NCBI GenBank assembly: GCA_026989275.1
Contig: JALSJQ010000029.1
Span: 1-64,000 of the forward strand
Length of the DNA: 64,000 nucleotides
From: Albidovulum sp.
GTDB taxonomy: Bacteria; Pseudomonadota; Alphaproteobacteria; Rhodobacterales; Rhodobacteraceae
Direction of reading: 5' to 3'
Shown: in pieces, positions 54,889 through 64,000 of the stretch
Layout: each line of letters starts with the position of its first letter
Numbering within the stretch: the stretch's first letter is position 1
Position numbers and translations under genes: made by a program
The notes under the pieces: model-generated
What the model was told of the DNA's origin: nothing
Databases searched by the model: none
Seen by the model: only the letters and a program-made list of their open reading frames with translations

Positions 54889-56493
54889 ATGATGAAGACG
54901 AAACTGCGTTCCCTCGCACTCGCAGGGGCCGCTGCGGCTGCGCTTCTGGCATCGGCCGCCTCGGCCCAGGAATTCCGCTACGCCTTCCAGGCCGATGCCC
55001 AGTCGCTCGATCCGCACGGGCTCAACGAGACCTTCACCCTCGGCTTCCTCGGCAATGTCTATGAGGGGCTGACCACCTATGACGCCGACATGAACCTCGT
55101 GCCGGCGCTCGCCACGAAATGGGAAGTGGTCGATCCCACCACCTGGCGTTTCGAGCTGCGCAAGGGAGTCAGGTTCCAGGAAGGGCAGGACTTCGCCGCC
55201 GATGACGTGATCTTCACCTGGAAGCGGGCCACCTCGAAGGAATCCGGCCAGAAGGCCCGGGCCTCGCTCATCAAGGACATCCGCAAGATCGACGATTACA
55301 CCATCGAGATCACCACTCCCGGACCGGTGCCGACGCTCGCGCGCGAACTGGCCTGGCTCTACATCATGGACAAGGAGTGGTCCACGGAGCACAACGCCAC
55401 CGAGGCCGCCACGCCGGCCCAGGCCGGGCGCGAGAACGCCTACGCCACGACCCACGCCAACGGCACGGGGCCCTTCATCGTCGTCTCGCGCGAGCCCGAC
55501 GTGAAGACGGTACTCAAGCGCAACCCCAACTACTGGGGGCAGCCGAAGACCAATGTCCAGAAGGTGATCTTCACCCCGATCTCCCAGGCCGCAACACGGG
55601 TGGCCGCGCTCCTTTCGGGGCAGATCGATCTGGCCTATCCCGTGCCGGTGCAGGACTGGAAGCGGATCAACGCCGCACCGGGCGTCACGGCGCTCACCGG
55701 CCCCGAGGCCCGAACGATCTTCCTCGGCCTCGACCAGTGGCGCGACGAGCTGACCAATTCCTCGGTCAAGGGAAAGAACCCGTTCAAGGACGTGCGGGTG
55801 CGGGCCGCCTTTGCCCATGCGATCGATCTCAACGCCATCCGCGACAAGATCATGCGCGGGGCAAGCTGGCCCTCGGGGCTGATGTGGGCGCCGCAGGTCA
55901 ACGGCTACAACCCGAAGATGAACACGCCCTACAAGTATGACCCGGCGCTGTCGCGGAAGCTTCTGGCCGAGGCCGGCTACCCCGACGGTTTCACCGTCGG
56001 CATGGACTGCCCGAACAACCGCTACGTCAACGACGAGAAGATCTGCCAGGCGGTGGCCTCGATGCTGGCCAGGGTCGGCATCAAGGTCGATCTTCTCGCC
56101 CAGCCCAAGTCGAAGTTCTTCGCCAAGGTGCTGGCCTCTGGCGGCTACGACACGCCGTTCTACCTTCTCGGCTGGACGCCCGGTTCGATGGACGTCCACA
56201 ACGTGCTCTCGAACCTGATCGTGTGCCGCGACAAGGAGAGGAACCGCGGCAAGTACAATCTCGGCGGCTACTGCAACAAGCGGGTGGACGAGCTCACCGA
56301 CCTGATCGCCGCCGAGACCGATCCGGCCAGGCGGCAGGCCTATATCGACGAGGCCGCGGCCATTCTGCAGAAGGAATACGGCTACATTCCCCTGCACCAG
56401 CAGCCGCTGTCCTGGGGGGTGAGCGAGCGCGTCTCGGTCGCCCAGCGGGCCGACAACGTGCTGGATCTGCGCAACGTTGTCGTGAAGGAATGA
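54889..56493 (+). CDS. Peptide/nickel-type ABC transporter substrate-binding protein
   Basis: A 534-residue family-5 binding protein. Signal peptide MMKTKLRSLALAGAAAAALL... ending SAQ near residue 27. SBP_bac_5 motifs: FQADAQSLDPHGLNETFTLG, TWRFELRKGVRFQEGQDFAA, DPALSRKLLAEAGYPDGF and YIPLHQQPLSWG. Several Cys (CPNNRY, KICQ, IVCRD, YCNK) are more than usual for this family and might form disulfides. GGGAGAGT precedes ATG-ATG; either start is possible. The substrate is probably a di- or oligopeptide. Confidence 0.93.
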   Translation: MMKTKLRSLALAGAAAAALLASAASAQEFRYAFQADAQSLDPHGLNETFTLGFLGNVYEGLTTYDADMNLVPALATKWEVVDPTTWRFELRKGVRFQEGQDFAADDVIFTWKRATSKESGQKARASLIKDIRKIDDYTIEITTPGPVPTLARELAWLYIMDKEWSTEHNATEAATPAQAGRENAYATTHANGTGPFIVVSREPDVKTVLKRNPNYWGQPKTNVQKVIFTPISQAATRVAALLSGQIDLAYPVPVQDWKRINAAPGVTALTGPEARTIFLGLDQWRDELTNSSVKGKNPFKDVRVRAAFAHAIDLNAIRDKIMRGASWPSGLMWAPQVNGYNPKMNTPYKYDPALSRKLLAEAGYPDGFTVGMDCPNNRYVNDEKICQAVASMLARVGIKVDLLAQPKSKFFAKVLASGGYDTPFYLLGWTPGSMDVHNVLSNLIVCRDKERNRGKYNLGGYCNKRVDELTDLIAAETDPARRQAYIDEAAAILQKEYGYIPLHQQPLSWGVSERVSVAQRADNVLDLRNVVVKE

Positions 56494-56529
56494 CCGCGCC
56501 GCATGCCTGACTTTGGCGTCTGACACCGG

Positions 56530-56552
56530 GGGAGGCGGTCGTGCCGCCTCCC
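56530..56552 (+). promoter_or_regulatory. Stem-loop between binding-protein and permease genes
   Basis: GGGAGGCGG (56530-56538) and CCGCCTCCC (56544-56552) form a perfect 9-bp stem with a 5-base loop in the 101-bp gap after the binding-protein gene. A pyrimidine-rich but U-poor tail follows. It probably limits read-through or protects the upstream message. Confidence 0.6.
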
Positions 56553-56594
56553 TCCCCTTCCTCCTCCCGCTCTCATCTCCGGTTCGGAGCCGCC

Positions 56595-57563
56595 ATGCTG
56601 CTCTACATCATCCGCCGCCTCGTCCAGTCCGTTCTCGTGATGCTGACGGTGGCGCTCATCGCCTTCACCCTGTTCCAGTTCGTGGGCGATCCGATCAACA
56701 ACATGGTCGATCAGGACACGACGCTCGCCGAGCGCGAACGCATCCGCAAGGAACTCGGGCTCGACGACCCGGTGATCGTCCAGTTCTGGCGTTTCGTCGA
56801 GAATGCGGCCCGGGGCGAGTTCGGCGTCTCCTACCGGCTCAAGAAACCGGTGGCCGAGCTCATCGCCGAGCGCTTCCCGGCGACGCTCGAGCTTTCGATC
56901 ATCTCGGCGATTCTGGCGCTCGGCATCGGCATTCCCATGGGGGTCTACACCGCCCTCAACCGCGAGCGATGGACCGCCAAGCTCTTCATGACGCTCTCGC
57001 TGATCGGCGTCTCGCTGCCGACCTTTCTCATCGGGATCTTCCTCATCCTGATCTTCGGCGTGCAATTGCGCTGGCTGCCGACCTTCGGCCGCGGCGAGGT
57101 GGTCGATCTGGGCTGGTGGACCACCGGCCTTCTCACCGCTTCGGGGCTGAAGTCGCTGATCATGCCGTCGATCACGCTCGCCGTCTTCCAGATGACGCTG
57201 ATCGTGCGGCTCGTGCGCGCGGAAATGCTCGAGGTGCTGCGCACCGACTACATCCGCTTCGCCCGCGCGCGCGGCCTGAAGGACCGGGCGATCCATTTCG
57301 GCCACGCGCTGAAGAACACGCTCGTTCCCGTCATTACCATCATCGGCCTGCAGGTCGGCGCGATCATCGCCTTCGCCATCATCACCGAAAGCGTCTTCCA
57401 GTGGCCCGGCATGGGGCTGCTCTTCGTGCAGGCGATCTCCGAAGTCGATATTCCGGTGATGGCGGCCTATCTGATGCTGATCGCCTTCGTCTTCGTAGTC
57501 ATCAACCTGGTCGTGGACATCCTTTATGTCGTCATCGACCCGCGGCTGCGCACGGAGAGCTGA
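56595..57563 (+). CDS. Peptide ABC transporter permease (DppB-like)
   Basis: A 322-residue permease starting MLLYIIRRLVQSVLVMLTVA. FGVSYRLKKPVAELIAERFPATLELS near residue 75 and the EAA loop YIRFARARGLKDRAIHFGHALKN near residue 225 (part: FARARGLKDRAIHFGHALKN) are standard, as is ESVFQWPGMGLLFVQAI. Six helices are expected. The next permease starts three bases after its stop. Confidence 0.95.
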   Translation: MLLYIIRRLVQSVLVMLTVALIAFTLFQFVGDPINNMVDQDTTLAERERIRKELGLDDPVIVQFWRFVENAARGEFGVSYRLKKPVAELIAERFPATLELSIISAILALGIGIPMGVYTALNRERWTAKLFMTLSLIGVSLPTFLIGIFLILIFGVQLRWLPTFGRGEVVDLGWWTTGLLTASGLKSLIMPSITLAVFQMTLIVRLVRAEMLEVLRTDYIRFARARGLKDRAIHFGHALKNTLVPVITIIGLQVGAIIAFAIITESVFQWPGMGLLFVQAISEVDIPVMAAYLMLIAFVFVVINLVVDILYVVIDPRLRTES

Positions 57564-57565
57564 GC

Positions 57566-58531
57566 ATGAGCGACGAAACCGCCCTTCCCGAAGCCGCCGG
57601 CCGCCCCGACGAGCGCCCCCCCTCGGCACTTGCCCGCTTCCTCGATTCGGACCTGTGGTGGAGCTTCCGCCGTTCGCCCCTCGTCATCACCGCCTTTCTC
57701 GTTACCGTGCTGATGATCGGAGCGGCGACCTTCGCGCCCTGGGTGGCGCCGCACGACCCGTTCGATCTCGCCTCGCTCGATCTGATGGATTCGCTCCTGC
57801 CGCCTGCCTGGCTCGAGGGGGGCGACCCGCGCTATCTCCTCGGCACCGACGATCAGGGGCGCGACATCCTCTCGACCATCCTCTACGGGGCGCGGATCTC
57901 GCTTCTCGTCGGTTTCCTCTCGGTGATCCTCGCCATGCTGATCGGGGTGACGATCGGCCTCGTCGCGGGCTATGCCGGCGGTGTCACCGATGCCGTGCTC
58001 ATGCGGATCGCCGACATCCAGCTGACCTTCCCGGCCATCCTCATCGCCCTTCTGGTGGACGGGGTGATGCGCGGCATCCTGCCGCCCGAAGCCCATGAGG
58101 AGGTGGCGCTGTTCGTGCTGGTGCTGGCCATCGCCCTGAGCTCCTGGGTGCAATACGCCCGCACGGTGCGCTCCTCGACCATGGTGGAGAAACGCAAGGA
58201 ATACGTCCAGGCGGCGCAGGTGATCGGCCTGCCCTCGGCCCGCATTCTCGTTCGCCACATCCTGCCCAACGTGATGGGGCCGGTGCTCGTCATCGCCACC
58301 ATCCAGCTGGCGCTTGCCATCATCATCGAGGCGACGTTGAGTTTCCTCGGGGTGGGCGTGCCGCCGACATCACCCTCGCTCGGCACGCTGATCCGCATCG
58401 GCAACGACTATCTCTTCTCCGGCGAGTGGTGGATCACCGTCTTTCCGGGCCTTGCCCTCATCATCCTCGTGCTGGCGGTCAACCTTCTGGGAGACTGGCT
58501 GCGCGACGTGCTCAACCCGAAACTGAGGTGA
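57566..58531 (+). CDS. Peptide ABC transporter permease (DppC-like)
   Basis: A 321-residue permease. FRRSPLVITAFLVTVLMIGA is the first helix; RYLLGTDDQGRDILSTILYGAR near residue 90 (part: LLGTDDQGRDILSTILYGAR) and the EAA loop VQAAQVIGLPSARILVRHIL near 215 are typical, with LSFLGVGVPPTSPSLG near 270. The ATPase gene follows after five bases. Confidence 0.95.
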   Translation: MSDETALPEAAGRPDERPPSALARFLDSDLWWSFRRSPLVITAFLVTVLMIGAATFAPWVAPHDPFDLASLDLMDSLLPPAWLEGGDPRYLLGTDDQGRDILSTILYGARISLLVGFLSVILAMLIGVTIGLVAGYAGGVTDAVLMRIADIQLTFPAILIALLVDGVMRGILPPEAHEEVALFVLVLAIALSSWVQYARTVRSSTMVEKRKEYVQAAQVIGLPSARILVRHILPNVMGPVLVIATIQLALAIIIEATLSFLGVGVPPTSPSLGTLIRIGNDYLFSGEWWITVFPGLALIILVLAVNLLGDWLRDVLNPKLR

Positions 58532-58536
58532 CGGCC

Positions 58537-60285
<1,749 letters not shown>

Positions 60286-60483
60286 GCGCCGACGGCCGTG
60301 CGGCGGCGCAACCGGCGCGGCGGCAGGCGCATTGCAGCCACCTTCCATCAATTGGTCATTTCCCGCGCCCAATTCGGCCATATTCCCCCGCCAGAAAGAG
60401 AGCGAGCCACCTTCCGGCCGGCAGCCCCCTGTCGTGGCCCCTTCCGGGCCAGATGCCGGAAGACCAGATGTGCGAGGTGAGTC

Positions 60484-61344
60484 ATGAGAATGATCTTTGC
60501 GGCCATGCTGGTGGTGGGGTTGGGGTTGGCAGGCTTTGCCGTCTACACCACCCAGCAGCAGTTTCAGGAATACCAGAGGAAGATCGCGCTCCAGGAAAAG
60601 GAGCTCAAGACCAAGATCCCGCTGGTGAAGGTCTATGTCGCCAAGAAGCCGCTGCGCTATGGTGACGTTCTCCACCCCGAGGATGTCGCGGCCGTTCCCT
60701 GGCCGAAGACCGCCGTTCCGAAAGGTGCCTTCGTCAACGAGAAGACCCTCTTCCCCGAGGGTTACGACGACAAGCCCCGTTACGTTCTCAGGGCGATGGA
60801 GGCCGGTGAGCCGCTGATGAAGGTCAAGGTGACGGAGCCGGGTCAGGATGCCGGCGTGGCTTCCCGGCTCGAGGCCGGCAAGCGGGCCTTCGCCATCCGC
60901 GTCGATGTCGCATCGGGCGTTTCGGGCTTCCTGCGCCCCGACGACCGCGTGGACATCTACTGGACCGGCGAGGCCCTCGGCCGCGATGTCACCAAGCTCA
61001 TCATGGAGAACGTGCGGCTGATCGCCGTCGATCAGATCACCGACAAGGACCGCAACAAGCCGATCGTGCCGCGGACGGTCACCGTCGAGGCCAGCCCGGA
61101 GCAGATCGCCATCCTCGCCCAGGCCCAGGCCGACGGCAAGCTCTCGCTCTCGTTGCGCTCCAACCGCGACGACAGCGCAGTCGGCGCCGAGGCGGTGCAG
61201 GTGGACAAGCTCGCCTTCCTCGGCATCAAGCGCGAGAAAGCGAAGGTGGTGAAGAAGGTCGAGGCCCCGAAGGTCTGCACGATCCGCACGCGGAAGGGCG
61301 GAGAAGTCTCGGTGATCGAGGTGCCCTGCCCCGGAACGAATTGA
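60484..61344 (+). CDS. cpaB: Flp pilus assembly protein CpaB
   Basis: A 286-residue periplasmic protein anchored by an N-terminal helix (residues 3-21). The SAF domain is VKVYVAKKPLRYGDVLHPED near residue 48; the RcpC/CpaB domain follows with AFAIRVDVASGVSGFLRPDDRVDIYW (part: VSGFLRPDDRVDIYW) near 150. The C-terminal ~25 residues contain two Cys (KVCTIRTRKGG, VPCPGTN). CpaB helps assemble the secretin pore of Tad/Flp pili. No flp pilin or cpaA gene lies in front of it in this window. Confidence 0.95.
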   Translation: MRMIFAAMLVVGLGLAGFAVYTTQQQFQEYQRKIALQEKELKTKIPLVKVYVAKKPLRYGDVLHPEDVAAVPWPKTAVPKGAFVNEKTLFPEGYDDKPRYVLRAMEAGEPLMKVKVTEPGQDAGVASRLEAGKRAFAIRVDVASGVSGFLRPDDRVDIYWTGEALGRDVTKLIMENVRLIAVDQITDKDRNKPIVPRTVTVEASPEQIAILAQAQADGKLSLSLRSNRDDSAVGAEAVQVDKLAFLGIKREKAKVVKKVEAPKVCTIRTRKGGEVSVIEVPCPGTN

Positions 61345-61355
61345 TCCCCCGCCCT

Positions 61356-61382
61356 GCCCCCGCTCCGGCGGGGGCTTTTTTT
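61356..61382 (+). terminator. Strong terminator between cpaB and cpaC
   Basis: GCCCCCGC (61356-61363) and GCGGGGGC (61368-61375) form a perfect 8-bp stem with loop TCCG, followed by seven T (61376-61382). This is the best intrinsic terminator in the window, 12 bp after the cpaB stop. Confidence 0.92.
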
Positions 61383-61588
61383 CATGTGCGGACGCGACCG
61401 CCGGGGCCGCGCGAGACCGGAAGGGCGTTTTCCGACCGGGAGAGGCGCAGATATGGAGGATGATGCCTCTCCTGCACCAACATCGCCGATGACACGCCCG
61501 ATTTCAGGCTCTTGTTGCAATGAAGCACCGTTTCGGGCATGCTTTGCAAAACGGTTGCGCCCAAGGCAGCTGGGAACGAGGCAGGACT

Positions 61589-63037
61589 ATGCGGGCAGGA
61601 ACATATCTGGCAGCCGGGTTTCTCGGGCTTGCCCTTTCACTTGCAGGCGGAGCGGCGCCGGTGCGGGCGCAGAGCGGCTCCATCGTCCGGTTGATGGAGG
61701 GCGAGAGGACGAGCCGCATCAACCTGGTGGTCGATCGCGCGCTGGTGATGGAGAGCGACATCCCCTTCAAGGAGGTGTCGGTCGCAAATCCCGACATCGC
61801 GGACATCGCCACCCTTTCCGAACGCACGGTCTATCTCCTCGGCAAGAAGCCGGGGCGCACCAATGTCACCCTTCTCGGTCCGAACGGGCAGCTCATCGCC
61901 AATGTCGAGGTGGCGGTGCGGCCCGATATCGCCGAGTTCAAGGAACGGCTGAAGGAAATCCTGCCGAAGGAACGGATCGACGTTCGCACCGCGAATGACG
62001 GCATCGTGCTTTCGGGGCAGGTCAGCAGCGCCCGCAAGGCCCAGCTCGCGCTCGATCTCGCCGAACGCTACGCGCCGGAGAAGGTCACCAACCTGATGAC
62101 GGTCGGCGGCTCGCAGCAGGTGATGCTCAAGGTCCGCTTCGCCGAAATGCAGCGTTCGGTGGCCAAGGGGCTGACGAGCTCGCTCGTGGTCAACGGCAAG
62201 AACGCCACCGGCGGCGGGCTCGGCGCCGCCACCGGGTCGATGTCCTCGAATGCGAACATCCAGCGCCTGACGGGGCAGACCACCACCCCCCTGTCTTCGG
62301 CGACCGAGCGCTTCGGCACGCTGGTCTTCGGTCTCGGCGCCGGGGCAACCGGTGTCGCCCTGATGCTCGAGGCGCTCGAGCAGAAGGGGCTCGTCCGCAC
62401 CCTGGCCGAGCCCAACCTGGTCGCCATCTCGGGCAAGAAGGCCGAATTCCTCGCCGGCGGCGAATATCCGATTCCGATCAACAAGAACGGTGATACCGCC
62501 ATCGAATACAAGCCTTTCGGCGTCAATCTCACCTTCGTGCCGGTGGTGATCGACGACGACATGATCAGCCTCTCGATCATCGCCTCCGTCAGCGAGATCG
62601 ATCCGACGGTGCAGGTCACGGCCAACGGCTTCACCGTCAATGCCTTCAAGACCCGCAGCGCCAGGACCACCATCGAACTGAGGGACGGGCAGAGCTTCGC
62701 CATCGCCGGCCTCCTGCAGGACGATTTCAAGGACAGCATCCAGCAGCTGCCCTGGCTTGCCGACGTGCCGGTGCTCGGGGCGCTTTTCCGTTCGACGAGC
62801 TTCCAGCGGCGGCAGACCGAGCTCGTCGTCATCGTCACCGCCTATCTGGTGCATCCCGCGCCCGGCAACGCCCTTGCCCTGCCGACCGATCGCGTCCGCA
62901 TCCCGACGGAGGCCGAACTGTTCCTCTTCGGCTCGCCCGCGGCACGTTCGGGGCGCAAGGTCGCCAAGAGCAGCTCGGGCGCCGTGCCGGCCCGCAAGGA
63001 ACCGCCGAGCGGCGCCTTCGGCTACGTGATGGAGTGA
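61589..63037 (+). CDS. cpaC: Tad pilus secretin CpaC
   Basis: A 482-residue outer-membrane secretin (RcpA family). Signal peptide MRAGTYLAAGFLGLALSLAGG... ending VRAQ near residue 28. The N-terminal pilus-assembly domain has LVVDRALVMESDIPFKEVSV and ADIATLSERTVYLLGKKPGRTN (part: SERTVYLLGKKPGRTN); a BON-like region follows near 115-160. The secretin domain (about 240-420) has VRTLAEPNLVAISGKKAEFLAGGEYPIP (part: GKKAEFLAGGEYPIP) and WLADVPVLGALFRSTSF. ATG at 61589 after GAGGCAGGACT is chosen because it starts the signal peptide. Confidence 0.95.
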   Translation: MRAGTYLAAGFLGLALSLAGGAAPVRAQSGSIVRLMEGERTSRINLVVDRALVMESDIPFKEVSVANPDIADIATLSERTVYLLGKKPGRTNVTLLGPNGQLIANVEVAVRPDIAEFKERLKEILPKERIDVRTANDGIVLSGQVSSARKAQLALDLAERYAPEKVTNLMTVGGSQQVMLKVRFAEMQRSVAKGLTSSLVVNGKNATGGGLGAATGSMSSNANIQRLTGQTTTPLSSATERFGTLVFGLGAGATGVALMLEALEQKGLVRTLAEPNLVAISGKKAEFLAGGEYPIPINKNGDTAIEYKPFGVNLTFVPVVIDDDMISLSIIASVSEIDPTVQVTANGFTVNAFKTRSARTTIELRDGQSFAIAGLLQDDFKDSIQQLPWLADVPVLGALFRSTSFQRRQTELVVIVTAYLVHPAPGNALALPTDRVRIPTEAELFLFGSPAARSGRKVAKSSSGAVPARKEPPSGAFGYVME

Positions 63038-63041
63038 GCCC

Positions 63042-63713
63042 ATGCGTCTTCTCTCCCGGATGGCAGCCCTCCTTGCCCCCGCCCTTCTCGCCGCCTGCGC
63101 CAATCCGGTCGGCGATGCCGTCAACCGCGGCATCGACCGGCTCGGCATCGAGGCCGGTTCGAGCGTCGATGAAGGGCAGTTCGGCGCGGCCGTGGCCTAT
63201 AACGAGCGGGTGCACCAGGCCTATGGCTCCGACGCCCGGCTGATGATCGACCTGCAGAAGAAGTTCGAACGCGAAGTGCCGACCACGATCCACTTCGCCT
63301 TCGATTCGGCCGTCCTCGACGAAGAGGCCAAGGCGGTCCTGCGTCGCCAGGCCGACTGGATCCGGCAATATCCGGAGGTGCGCTTCAAGGTCTATGGCCA
63401 TACCGACAAGGTCGGCTCCGACGCCTACAACAAGCGCCTCGGTCTTCGCCGGGCCAAGGCCGCGGTGCGCTACATGATTTCCCAGGGCGTCAACCCGAAA
63501 CAGGTGGCCGCCGTCGTCTCCTATGGCGAGAGCCGCCCGATCGTGCATTCCGAAGGCCCCGAGCGCGCCAACCGGCGCACCGTCACCGAAGTGAGCGGGT
63601 TCATGCCGAATGCACGCAACCTGCCGACCGATGCCCGCTACGCCGCGCTGGTCTATCGCACCTATGTGGCCGGCGGCGCCTATGTCCGCAACGGCTTCAA
63701 GCCCGCCCATTAG
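63042..63713 (+). CDS. OmpA-family lipoprotein of the Tad locus
   Basis: A 223-residue protein four bases after cpaC. Lipobox LLAAC near residue 19 marks a lipoprotein. The OmpA C-terminal peptidoglycan-binding domain runs about 80-175: IHFAFDSAVLDEEAKAVLRR, VYGHTDKVGSDAYNKRLGLRRAKAAV (part: GHTDKVGSDAYNKRLGLRR) and SYGESRPIVHSEGPERANRR. In Rhodobacterales Tad clusters such a gene often sits between cpaC and cpaE, probably tying the secretin to the cell wall. Confidence 0.92.
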   Translation: MRLLSRMAALLAPALLAACANPVGDAVNRGIDRLGIEAGSSVDEGQFGAAVAYNERVHQAYGSDARLMIDLQKKFEREVPTTIHFAFDSAVLDEEAKAVLRRQADWIRQYPEVRFKVYGHTDKVGSDAYNKRLGLRRAKAAVRYMISQGVNPKQVAAVVSYGESRPIVHSEGPERANRRTVTEVSGFMPNARNLPTDARYAALVYRTYVAGGAYVRNGFKPAH

Positions 63714-63860
63714 GAAACGCCCATCCGGCTGATCCGGAACGGTTTTCTCTCCCGGCCGGAGAAATGCCCCTTGGCCTCCCCGACGGGGCGGAAGAGCCGC
63801 CCCCGCGCGTTCCTCCGCGTTTGCACGCAAAAGCGGAATTCTCGCGGTAGAGGTCAAGAA

Positions 63861-63983
63861 ATGGCCACGCTTTGGGCCGCAAATCTGCCCGACTCCACTT
63901 CCAGATTGCCCCATGAAGTACCGCCGACGGTCTACTGCGCAGGCGAGGCGGCGGCTTTTGTCGCAATCGAGGTCTTCGAGTAA
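63861..63983 (+). CDS. Short open frame at the right edge (possible 5' part of the next Tad gene)
   Basis: A 40-codon frame, MATLWAANLPDSTSRLPHEV..., with a good TAGAGGTCAAG site, ends at TAA 17 bases before the window end. In Tad clusters the next gene would be cpaE. Either this is a genuine tiny gene, or the true gene has a frameshift here or starts beyond the window. I cannot decide. Confidence 0.3.
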   Translation: MATLWAANLPDSTSRLPHEVPPTVYCAGEAAAFVAIEVFE

Positions 63984-64000
63984 CAGGAACGGGTGCGGGG

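Overview
The window is about 64 kb of very GC-rich DNA packed with genes. It reads as chromosome of an alphaproteobacterium, most like the Rhodobacterales. The markers for that are an nuo cluster interrupted by unknown membrane genes, an fnrL/hemN divergent pair with an FNR box, a GTTC-N7-GTTC SOS box in front of recA, bpt, a PF13769/MetF-like/methyltetrahydrofolate methyltransferase trio, and cpaB-cpaC-ompA of a Tad pilus locus. No tRNA, rRNA, CRISPR array, prophage or insertion sequence was seen.

Layout. 1-5783 (minus): respiratory complex I genes nuoA-B-C-(small membrane gene)-D-E, then two unknown membrane genes with helix-hairpin-helix tails; the last is cut by the window edge. 6111-14773 (minus): a leucine/isovalerate catabolic operon (liuA, acyl-CoA synthetase, liuB, macrodomain gene, liuD, GST, liuE) behind a promoter with a perfect 16-bp operator. 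14935-17223: a TetR regulator with a divergent small membrane protein, then bpt. 17472-22007 (minus): a TRAP transporter with a TakP-like binding protein. 22594-25236: ilvBH behind a putative attenuator. 25535-27458: a membrane protein and purB. 27459-28530: a gene-poor stretch holding an inverted, 99% identical copy of part of ilvB. 28531-33655: recA, a small sulfotransferase-like gene, a TDT permease, rlmE and ppx. 33791-37169: C1/folate genes and an SRPBCC protein. 37417-39578: fnrL and hemN. 39705-45631 (minus): yejABEF-type peptide ABC transporter. 45883-52096: single genes (cytochrome c, ppk2, hydrolase, aldo-keto reductase, DsrE, TerB-J protein). 52473-60285: pepF, DUF2905 and a second peptide ABC transporter. 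60484 to the end: Tad pilus genes cpaB, cpaC and an OmpA lipoprotein.

The genes fit a respiring, amino-acid- and peptide-using heterotroph that can cope with low oxygen (FnrL, HemN). Two peptide importers and oligoendopeptidase F supply amino acids, the leucine branch is degraded through methylcrotonyl-CoA carboxylase and HMG-CoA lyase, and ilvBH makes branched-chain amino acids when needed.

Most notable observations: two nearly identical partial gene copies without mobile elements (301 bp of ilvB inverted beside recA; 147 bp shared by nuoE and a later gene of its cluster); three consecutive nuo-cluster proteins ending in related helix-hairpin-helix modules; a leucine operon lacking the hydratase gene but carrying a macrodomain gene; and several clear regulatory sites (operators, FNR box, SOS box, attenuator). 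All calls come from reading the sequence alone; no database search was run.
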